A DNA stretch of 64,000 nt from Pelodera strongyloides (taxonomy: Eukaryota > Nematoda > Chromadorea > Rhabditida > Rhabditidae), in contig JAANDG010000110.1 in NCBI GenBank assembly GCA_036852015.1, positions 124,001 to 188,000 on the forward strand, read 5' to 3'. The notes below the pieces were generated by a model, which was not told the origin of the DNA, searched no databases, and saw only the letters and a program-made list of their open reading frames with translations. Within the stretch, counting starts at the first letter, position 1. Each line of letters begins with the position of its first letter. Positions 38,076 to 47,894 of the stretch are shown piece after piece. A program made the translations under genes and the position numbers.

Positions 38076-41000
38076 ATTATTATTACTATCATTATTACAG
38101 ATGTCTTCATTGCTATTTAGCTCCCCCTCTCGTTTCTATTCACCGGATGTGTTCTTTCGACTACTGTAGAATGTTCAAAAAAGGTCCCGCTTCTCCCCGT
38201 TGCCCAAAAGGGGGATTTTTGAAAGTTGGCTTTGACATTGCAAAAATAAGCCAGGAATAAACCGTTTGCGAACCAGTTAAAATTAGATGGTTGGACTATT
38301 TGACACACTCATTCGAAGGGAAAAAGGTGCACGAAAATCATCTGAATGTATCTTGCATAGATTTTCATTCTCGCTGGGTCAAAGTAATTTTTGAATGTTC
38401 GGAAACTTCGGTAAAGGAACCCCATAGAACGACCAACTCTCTTGCTCCCTGCCCATGTTTCCTACTTCCTACTGTACTACACATAGCGTTTTCTCTATTG
38501 TTCTAGGCTATAATTATCTTGGTTTGTTTGTTTGCTATTAGTGCAAAACAGTTAGACCAAGTAGTATGAAATTTTGGGTTTAGCACATAGTAACAAATAG
38601 TCATGCTAAGAGTAATCCATAGCAACAATAAAGCAAGGCTAAGACGATCGTAAAGGTTTGTAGCATGCACTAAAAAAAAAGAAGAAAGTCATTCCACAAA
38701 AAAAGCCCAATTCGCAATTTAATAAGTAGCGCAGTACTCACGCAGTTCCGACATAGCATTTCCTCCAGACGTGTTCCACGAGGGCGTCATACACTGCGAT
38801 GATCAAATGGGCAAACAAGAGATTCGAACGCCCCGTTGGATTGCTTTGATTCCATTCCGACAGTTTATCAATGTCTAAAGTCATCATTGTTAAGGTTTTT
38901 CTCAAATATAACACTTTACCTATAAGCTTTAACAACAAGCAGAAAGTGTTTCTGGATAACATATCACCCTCTGCAAACATTTACGTCAACATGCATACGC
39001 ACTACGCCACCACGCACCACTGATCCTAGAAGTCTAGAACTGCTCACAATGGAGCAACAAGGTGCCAAGGTTTCTCTGAGGTAGTAAGGAAATATGATTT
39101 GCTCAAAGTCTATATGCGAAAAGTGAAAAGACAAGAAGTATAATGACAAACCCTAACCGAGATCATGTACATCACTATCAATTGACTTCTTCACCCAATG
39201 TGACAGCTGCTCCTCGGCAGCAGAAGCCAGATTATTGCCACCTTCGACTTGAGTCAGACCAGCATCAATGGAGGCTACCGTGTCACATACCAAAGACTCC
39301 AGACTCTACAATAGCCGGTAGATTTTCTATTCTATTCGGTGTTTTACTGTAACCCATAGTCACTATAGTCAGACATCCAACCAAACTATAGAGAAATTGA
39401 GAGGTTTATCAACCTAAGACAGCCACAACCTGACTAAAGAAGCATATAAATATTACAAACTAAACAAGACAAAGGGTTCCACTTCCACTAACCTAGATAA
39501 CTTAGATAACACTATTAACTCACTAGATGAAATGGTTCCAATTAGCCAAAGTTACAATAGTTTATGGGATATTGTCTAAGACGTACCTGAATTAGTTCCG
39601 GAAGTGCTTCCTTTCGCACGGTGATATTCTTTGTGGCACTTACTAACTCCTTAGCGTTCTAAACATATAAAGAAGCATACATTTACCGTAAATCGAGAGA
39701 ATCGGTGGAACGGATACAAATCTACACACAAAAATGGTCAATGTATATAATGTGGTTGTGGTATCACTAAATCAGCAGTATCATACCAGTAGTAGCATAA
39801 ATAGCGCACAATTTCTTGGAATTAATCGAATTTGAATAATAATGCACAACCATAACCATTCCACCCACCCATTCCGGGACCGTTTCTGCATGAGATACCA
39901 TAAAATCCAAGCAACGGGCAGAGATGTGAGGATTACGCGCAACTACCTGAAATCGCTAGCATAAGCATGATTAACACAGTAGAAGTAGACTAGAGAGAAA
40001 ACATACATCGAAACACAATCAAGAAAGAGTCATAGTCATAGAGTCAAGTATAGGTATGCAAATACACAACATTAACTAATGACGTGCCGTAAAGCCTTGA
40101 ATAAAAGTCAGTATTACATAGAGGTCCGCAGACTAAACCAAAAGGTCAGGTATGCAAATACACAACATAACGAATACTAAATCAAAACATACCTCGGTGA
40201 TTCCCAGATATAGTGCTGCTCGGGTGGATGCTGGCTGCGACAGACATTGTTTTAATACGCCTGCAATTATAACAACGAATGCACATGGAGGAAGATTCTA
40301 CGTGTTTTGGTAAACAGGATATACACTAAAAGATATTTTTTTTAGATAACATCTAATATTTTCATATTATCAGTTCTACGGCACAATAATGAAATAATGA
40401 CAATCAGTGTTCGAGAGAAGATGATTTATTCAACTTACCAACGATTTCCATTGCAAGAACTTGATCCACGCTTCTCTTCAAGCCCATATCGCTGTAACTC
40501 TGAAAATTGAAAATACATATGTAACCGTATGTGTGCGACGTGAGGTAGAGGGTAGAGGGTGAGGGTACTGTCATCAATACAACGGGCAACCTATACTGCA
40601 ATAACAATATATAAGCCAGGAAAAGAAGAACCCAAACCCAAACCCATATACATTTAAACACTGGGTCCGGTAACGTAGTAACGGTAGCAATAAATGATAG
40701 AAATAGATATTAGTATTGTTACCTGTGAACTAAAGGTGGCAAACGACTGTGACAACTCTCCCTGTGACAACGGAGTGCTCTTCCTCTGGGAAACCGAACG
40801 GAAGAGCAAAAGAAGAAGGGGAACGGCGGAACGGACGGTATTCTCGCACAACATATCCTTCTGAAACTTCATTTTTTTATCCTGAACGTAAGTAAACTCA
40901 CTCCCAAATCACTCCCTACTCGCTGCCCATCTAAGTATAAGAGACTGAGATGTACTTGAAACACATAACACGTTGCAACACTGCAACACGCAAGAAGTAC

Positions 41001-44000
41001 CATTGAGGAATTATTATGTTATGGTCACAGAAAAAGCTCCATCGGTCACCCCTACACCTACTTAACAACAACGACAAACCTTGAGACTCTTGAACAATCC
41101 AGCCCTTAGTTGTGGTCTCTGACTGATAACGGGTAGAAGACAGCGTGTCAATGCAACGGCGACATCTCTATGCATTGAAGATACCTGAACAACGCTGGAA
41201 TAATAAAACAATCGACAACGATACGCTGGTCAGAAAGCTATCTCAATCTCTGAAACACACACCTGACTATTTATAGCCTGAGACCTGAGAACGTCACGTC
41301 CCTAACAAAAATCTACTTATACAATGAGAACGCAAACAACAAAACGGCTTAGCAATCAGGTGTCAGCACTTCGCACATGATCAACTTCAAGTATACTTCA
41401 TGAGCATAGAGGGCAAAGCAAAGTCGCTACTTATTGTTAGACTTATTTGCTGTGAAATTGAGTTAGGTAGTTAGGTTGCAAAATAAAGATTTCCAAATTT
41501 CCAACCCAATGAAAGAGTCCCTCTATCATTTTGGAGTTGTTCAGCACCTCCAGTGTGCACTTCTTGATCACTTGCACGAGCACATCTGCAATACGGAAAG
41601 TTACTAGCGTACACAAATGTAATACAACTGCCAAATGACTAGACTGAACTGAAGACTGATTTGCAAGCTCGAATACTTTACGTACCTAAAGCTAAAGAAA
41701 CACAATTACGCATAAATAAGCCTTGAGAATCAACATATGCTAAAATCATACCACGACTTACCAATTAGCAGTAGTGCCGAGTTCGATGTCCGATTATGGG
41801 AAGCGAGTGAAATGGCTCTGAAAAGGGGCTCCAGATGGGTGGAGATCTTCTCCGGACGATTTGTTATTGCAACTGAAAGAGAGTGTTCACTATTCGCACA
41901 AACCAAATTAATAATTCTTAACAATTTTGACTTGAAAGCGTTGAAAGTGAGCAATGCTATACTCTACTGAAAATCAGTCTCAGCCACGTGAGCCACGTCA
42001 ATTTTTGAGGATGAAAGTCGAGAAAATTGACGTGCAAAAACCTACGTATGAACAAGTGTTCACACACCTGCACCTATATAATAAAAGCAGATAATCTCAT
42101 ATTCCCTATTCTTATAAAACAGTTCAATATCCAGCACCGGAGTGACATTCCCATCAAGTCTGAATCGTATAAAATATGCTTCAAAAAGTGAAAACAGAAA
42201 CCTGAAAGTAACCGCGATGCGATCATCCACAACGGAGGACCATCAGAGACACCGCCTTCGACCACGAGTACCTGAAGAAATCACGTTTACATTAGCAATT
42301 GCGGAATAACCTATCCTCAGGAAGCGACCACCACCGTAACTTATGAAGCGCGTAAACTAGCATTGGGAAGCAACAAATATGCATAGCTTGCAACCGAAAT
42401 TTAGAAAAATGTCGAGAATAATGAAGATAATGTCTTTAAAGCGATACTACAGTTGTAACGTTGTTGAATAATGTACTCTCATGCATTATATGCAATCAGC
42501 ATAATTAGAATAAACACTCGACCACAACCCCAATTAGAATAAATAACTGGGAATGCATCTATATCAACACACGTTTCCAAATCCGGCTGTAACGCGGTAA
42601 CGCCGCTTTAATGAAAAGAAATACGTGGTTCATAATCGTGGGGCAACATAGGTCAAGAAACACACGCAAAAATGGGTTCCACCCCTTCCTCCAACCGGGG
42701 GAACCCCCCTTCCGCCCGCATCGCAGATGGTTATTGTACCCCTGGGGTATTTAAGTCTCTGCCTTTTCACACTCATTTAATTTTGTTTTACACTGACGAT
42801 CCCGTGTCTCTCACTAAACAATGCACTCTTATCTGGAGGAAGGGTACACGCAAATTTAGTATGTCTTGACCTCAGGGGGCAGAGTCTTTTCAAATCTCTT
42901 GTCGATATGTTTCACCAAAGCATTAAATCAAAAGTTGAATGTGCATGTACGTTGATGCCAACGGGATGGTGTTTGATGGTCCTGGAAATAGAAACTAAGT
43001 TAGCGCTATCAAGTTAGCAAAAGGAAAACCGAAGGATACCTTCTTATCTTGGTTTGTCTCCAATAGAGCGTATGCTAATGACATTGCTGGTTCGCACAAC
43101 AAGTCCCATTCCTCACTAACTTGCAATCGCTCCTTCACGAAAAACATCTGAAATAAAGACAAACTATTCGACTTTAAGCAACAAAGTCAGAAAATTTTCC
43201 AAAGGCTACTGTACAAGTAAAATGAACTAAAGCAACATGCACTCGTGGAATATTTTCTTTTAATCTGATTCCTCATCTGCTTTATTGTTGCCTTTTCTTT
43301 TAATGTTTAATGTTTATTAGACTCTTAGAAATGACTTTTATATAATGACCATTTATACATAACCAAAGGAAATCACCTGAGTCTCCAAATTTTGAAGGAT
43401 AGCTCCAGTTTTTGTGGCTGATAACCATCCCACTTCTGTGCACTCGTCGGCGAACCGATACAATCGCGCTATTGAACGTTTTAGATCTTGAAGGACAATC
43501 GTTCTGTGTCTAAATCGGAACCTCTGTTTTGGATGAGAAGATAACAACTGATTAAAGCGAAATGCCAGCCCCTTTGGAAAATTTGCATATGATAAGCAAA
43601 TCCTATGTATCCTATGCTAATTTTGCGCGATTGCCGTGGACGATCGCGCAAAATTGGCATAGGATACATAGGATTTGCTTATCATATGCACATTTTCCAA
43701 AGGGGCTGGCATTTCGCTTTAACACACCCAACATAGTGACAGTGGAATTCACGTACGAATACTGTTGTTAGTGTCACAGTGACGAATATCTCTCTAGCTG
43801 AGCGAGCCCTAGACCGATATACGGAAAAAGTTCTCTAGTGGAGGCAAAAATAGCATATCACCCAAGGCTGCATTTGCATATAAACATCCAATTATTTCCC
43901 TAAAGAAAAAGAACTCACCTCTCAATTCCAATTAGACACAAATAAGCAAGGAATCCAAATTCGCTGTTGAAGATATGCCCACGATCGGACTGAAAGAACA

Positions 44001-46525
44001 TTGTTGCTAAATACCTTTCGGAGCTTGTATTGTAGAACGTAATAAGTAAAACACTCTAACTCGTGCACTTACACAAACAAAAGACATATTAAACCAAAAT
44101 AAACACTATAACTCGTCTATTTATACTAGCGAAAACAAATAACATATTAAACAAACCTTCGCAAGTGAAATGAAGGACTTCGAAATATGGGGATGATCCG
44201 TGAGTACTCTTTTAGTGATTTCAATCACGGAAAACAAGTGTTCGTTGGGAATTTCTCCGCATTTCCATGATAAAACACAGGCACGAAGGGCAGCGGTTAG
44301 CCTTAAATTAACAAATTAAAGTGGCACTGTAACAACAAGTTTCGGTGACCAATTACTCAGTTACATAGACAATCAAGAAGAGAAAGACACATCGATATCG
44401 TTTAGTTAGCACCTGCACCTCGCGATATAGCCTAGTTTTTTTTAAATATTAAACCGTAGTTCATTGTAATCGTAGTAGTTACGTGCTTCAAGCAGTATAA
44501 CATCCGCTTTTGAAACATATAGGTTGGACAATTGCAGCGCCCAACATTCGTTTACAAAACAGCTGCTGTGTGCTATACCGTTTTATAAGAATCGTTGAAA
44601 AAAATCACCTTTTCGCATCGTGAACGAGCTGCAAGATTAGTAAAATCTTCCATGCTGACGTTTTTCTATACAAAACACTCTTTGGTTCCTTCAGTTCCTG
44701 GAGCACCAAATCCAAATATTCTTCGAGTTTTTCGGTGCTCCCAAGTTCACTGAAACCGTTACCGTTCTCGCTTCTTGAATGAGGAAATCAAATTGGGCTA
44801 GAATATAAAATAAGCAAATTGGTTTTTTTTTTGGGAAACAAAGTTAAAAAAAAGATCATCTCTATACTCTATTTACGTACGGGAAAAGCAGAAACGTATA
44901 AGCAAACCTCAAAATAGTGGTGATATTCTCGAAGATGGACGGACTGACGGTGCACTTCATCCAATCAAACAGAAGCGACTCGGAAAATTCCTTGCAAGTG
45001 GAAGTTTTGCCTTCAATTGTCACGCCACCCTCATTTTTAGAAGTATACAATCGAGCGACGAACACATGAACAATATCCTTCCATCTAAACAAATCACAAA
45101 AAAGTTCACCGACTTACAAATATTGCTTACATACAAAATAAGTAAACCACTCATAAAAGTAAGAAATAAACCAACAAGATATAAAAGTACGCACCGTTTA
45201 TCCACTGATATATCCGTGTCCGATTTCACTAGTTCGCTTAGTGTGGAACATACTTCGACTAGGAAGTCACAAGATGCTGATTCGGTCTGAAATTGAATTG
45301 ATAATAACAATGGCGTATACAAAAATAAAAGAACCTCAGTATGTAATGTATAAATAGATAAATGCCTGTATGGTTGGTTGCGGTATATGCAAGCAACTTT
45401 TAAGTCTTACACTGTTTATGACAGTCAAGGGCCTATAACAACAATAAAACTAGCAGCTTCAGGTAACTAACCAGTGCAATCAGACGGTTTTGTAGAGTTA
45501 GAAAAGCTTCGAAGTTGAACTTAACTTTCGGAAGACCAACGAGAAGAGCTGAAAATCTTTGAATTATTTTCCCCCAATATGAGAGTAGCACATCATCCTA
45601 ATCATATGCTATGCACCATCTACCAAATACCACTGTCTTATGGTAAATACACCACGTCAATGTTGTTACAAACAAATGGAAGCTAGCTATGTTTTGATAT
45701 CAGTAATGTAAAGAATATATATTCGACCTTTCGAACAGGGCTGGGAATTATAATTCAACTAACCCTTAACCATGATCAGACACAGGTGGTCAGTATTCGT
45801 TTGATGCGCTGCGATTGTGAACCAAGCATCCGCAAAGGATGACAGAAGCACTCCATGATCTTTTTCACTGTGGCCGATAAGGAACTTAGCTAGACGATCC
45901 TTAAATTACAAAACTACAAAGATAGAGGCCAACAACAAACAAAACCAACCAGTTAATCAACAATTGCATACCAATACCAACCAACCGTACATTGGATATT
46001 TGACTAAGATATATGCAATAAAAATATGTAGGTGGGAAAATTAAAAACTCACAAACTGTTTGGCCTCTGCAACCTTGATGACCTGCTTACATACAGCGGC
46101 TACGAATTCCTGTTTTAGATCTTCCTTCGGCGTTTTCGTAAACTGAAATTTAAAAAAACATCCAAGGTGCTTAACTGAACCGAATTGAATGAAGAGTTTA
46201 TTAGTTTATATAAAGGGACTAAGTTGCAACATTACGGTTTACACGGCAGGTAGAAGAGACGATCGCAACCGGCGACGATTCGAGTTTTATAGTCAACAAA
46301 TAGGGCAGACCTTTTCTCCATGAGCGACGAACTGCTTGCAAAAGTCGATGTACTTCAAGCCGCCACCTAAAAGTGCGTTCTCTCAAAACTTTTAGGTTAC
46401 TTTCACACGTTTGTTCTGTGTGAACACAAGAAGACGAAACTGTAACAAAACAAGGTACACATACCTTGAGAATGCTGTGAAGGAGGCACCACCGATCGCT
46501 GAGTTCCTACACCCACTGCTGCCAT
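30056..46525 (-). CDS. FANCI: Fanconi anaemia group I protein (FANCI)
   Basis: Model of 39 exons and about 1378 aa (human 1328), with all phases agreeing. First exons: 46465-46525, 46311-46366, 46053-46142, 45764-45899, 45472-45548, 45195-45286, 44908-45084. Last: 34289-34426, 33930-33989, 31307-31384, 30953-31041, 30475-30601, 30056-30286. FANCI pairs with FANCD2 as a DNA clamp at crosslinked or stalled forks in the nucleus. Identity rests on blocks that line up in order with the human protein: [32 protein letters not shown]; the helix [30 protein letters not shown]; and a basic C-terminal tail, [14 protein letters not shown]. The position of the vertebrate ubiquitin-acceptor lysine reads Arg561 (codon 40831-40833). 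The ATG is 19 nt after a CCAGTTTCAG acceptor. The 2.5-kb intron 31385-33929 contains an oppositely oriented gene. Confidence 0.92.
30784..30917. mobile_element. MITE, family A, copy 3
   Basis: Ends CAGAGGCCATATTCACCACT and AGTGGTGAATATGGCCTC, with a CCCCACGGGAAATCCCCG-like core, in the same orientation as 3409-3545. It lies in the FANCI intron 30602-30952. Confidence 0.8.
32381..32388 (+). promoter_or_regulatory. TATA box of the nested gene
   Basis: TATATAAG lies 35 bases before the ATG at 32423, so initiation would fall near 32411 with a very short leader. No other gene here shows so clean a TATA box. Confidence 0.7.
32423..33731 (+). CDS. Secreted Gly-rich / [14 protein letters not shown] protein, nested in a FANCI intron
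   Basis: Two exons (32423-32466 and 32738-33731, joined in phase) give 345 aa. Exon 1 encodes a short hydrophobic signal peptide, [15 protein letters not shown]. The mature protein starts with a Gly-rich part ([11 protein letters not shown] units, about residues 16-105). A long array of PAPAPPSYP octapeptides follows, about 20 copies with Pro-Ala-rich interruptions, then [15 protein letters not shown] and one Cys in KKKCGPPPP. The tail is strongly basic ([24 protein letters not shown]). It is probably structural (cuticle, eggshell or silk-like), by composition only; no named family is recognised. It has its own TATA box and poly(A) signal and runs opposite to FANCI. Codon use is GC-rich compared with its surroundings. 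Confidence 0.85.
33057..33530 (+). repeat. 24-bp coding tandem repeat (PAPAPPSY)
   Basis: Unit CCGGCACCCGCGCCACCATCGTAC-like, 24 bp, repeated about 19 times with silent third-base differences that fall into sub-blocks. This suggests local duplication of unit groups. Because the unit is a multiple of three and stop-free, several frames on both strands stay open. Confidence 0.9.
33756..33761 (+). promoter_or_regulatory. Poly(A) signal of the nested gene
   Basis: AATAAA, 25 bases after the stop codon at 33729-33731. Confidence 0.65.
35461..35493. repeat. (TC)n microsatellite
   Basis: TCTCTC run in the FANCI intron between exons 35259-35392 and 35564-35660. Confidence 0.85.
35790..35927. mobile_element. 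TTAA MITE with TTAAAGCGG ends
   Basis: Begins TTAAAGCGGTATAGTGCGCC and ends GGCGCGGTGGGTG... mirrored as CCGCGCCGCTTTAA. The interior is AT-rich and less self-complementary than family F. It is in the FANCI intron 35661-35937. Confidence 0.65.
38036..38080. repeat. (ATT)n microsatellite
   Basis: Run of ATT triplets in the FANCI intron between exons 37929-37986 and 38742-38874. Confidence 0.85.
42436..42611. mobile_element. TTAA MITE with TTAAAGCG ends, degenerate
   Basis: Begins TTAAAGCGATACTACAG and ends GTAACGCCGCTTTAA, with weak complementarity inside. It is in the FANCI intron 42272-43039. It looks like an older member of the TTAAAGCG group. Confidence 0.6.
43552..43722. mobile_element. 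Near-perfect hairpin TTAA MITE, family F, copy 3
   Basis: 171 bp, with the same arms as 23650-23820 and 24758-24928: TTTGCATATGATAAGCAAAT, TCCTATGTATCCTATGCTAA, and centre GATTGCCGTGGACGATC. It is in the FANCI intron 43510-43918. Confidence 0.9.
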
Positions 46526-47493
46526 TAGCAACAAGGAGACACTTCTGAAACTGGAATTTTCGAAAGCTTAGCCACTTCACATACTACAACGACTGATTGC
46601 AAAAATGCAGATACTCAGAAAGGAATCGTAGAAGGAAAATGGAACCAAAAGAACTAAATATAAACAACAATTCACACGCAACCAACTACTAATTAGCTCA
46701 TAAAAGCTCGAAGTTGTCAAAACAAGACGCATAAATACACACACAGAATTAGAAAACAAAAATAAAAAATTTGAGAAAATAAATAAATAAAAATAAATCA
46801 AATATTTTGCATTTCGCGCCGTTTTTACGCCTGGTGTACGGTACCCAGGCTGACACTTAGTTTGGGTGTAGACAGCGTGCAACGGCAACGAACACTGTGA
46901 GCAATAAGCACACGTCTTCCCGATCGTGGAGATGAAGATAAGTGAAATATTTAAAGAAAAAAAAACTCCCATTCTGTTCTCGAAACAGTATTAGGTCTAT
47001 GTTGTCTCGCCCACGCGTTGACCCTTTTGTGGGGGCTGAATCTGTCATAGCGAGACGTGAATTCGATACGAAAAAAAGAGAGAAGTGGTGCGGGGGTGGT
47101 TCGGATTCCTCCTAATGGTGCCCCTATAAACTCTCTGTCATCCGTTGGTCATGGAGTGCCAAATATCGGCTTCCTGCTCAGTCGCGCGGCTCTTTAGCCC
47201 AATCTGCGCCCCGTTTTCGCGAAAGAATACGTGCAATGCCCGGACCTGGCAAGATTCCGGCAAATACTGGGTGAAGTGCGCGGCGAAACTAACCCCTTTT
47301 TTTGGCCGCTATAATTACGCTATAACTATAATTACACTTGATCCTCCAAAAGTTGTCAAAAAAATGATTCTCCAAAAAGTTGTCAGTTCTTATTGTTAGA
47401 TTGTGAGCTTGGAATTCATGTATATAATAAATTTGTAAACAATCTAACGTTTAGCATATATTCCCATACCATACTACTATACAAGTTGTTTGC

Positions 47494-47678
47494 TTACAAT
47501 AAGAAAGGATGTGCAGCGTAAGCGCGAGATCGACTAAGCCTGATAGAGGCATCGGCTACTAGTTTTGGTGGCAGATTTTCAATCCAATCTCGAGCCAGAA
47601 CCATGGGATTACATAATAATCTCCTCACGCAAATCCAAGCAATTTTCACCAAGAGTTGTCTCTTCTCATGTTTATTCG
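47494..47678 (-). CDS. Exon-like open frame with a SOCS/LRR-type helix, unassigned
   Basis: About 60 codons reading KRQLLVKIAWICVRRLL, then ARDWIENLPPKLVADASIRL. It ends either at a stop at 47494 or at a GTAAGC donor at 47497. A basic helix followed by xxLPPKL recalls SOCS/VHL-box or leucine-rich-repeat N-termini, but the match is by eye only. No partner exon was found. It lies between the divergent FANCI and GT31 starts, so it may be a remnant or a chance open frame. Confidence 0.25.
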
Positions 47679-47894
47679 AAGTTTAATATCTGAAAGAAGT
47701 CATAAATGGAAAGCGATATTACGATACCTTAGTGAACAATTGCAAGGCGAGTTGTTAAGCTTTCTCTTACAAACAGTGTATTGTGAAAGACCCTAAATGT
47801 CTACGGCCTGCAAGTAATCTGCATACGTAAATAAGTGTCTTTTGCTCAGTAAACGTTGCTTACAGCAAAGAAGCGCCATCTGTCAAATCGTCAA

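Noticed and set aside
42860..42925. Open frame [17 protein letters not shown] in a FANCI intron
   Set aside because: It resembles coding sequence, but no acceptor gives this frame without a stop, and it is not needed for a continuous FANCI model.
42951..42981. A 31-bp exon-like sequence (IKHHPVGIN) in FANCI
   Set aside because: Including it breaks the reading phase; joining exon 43040-43147 directly to 42202-42271 keeps phase and matches the human KK-VL junction.
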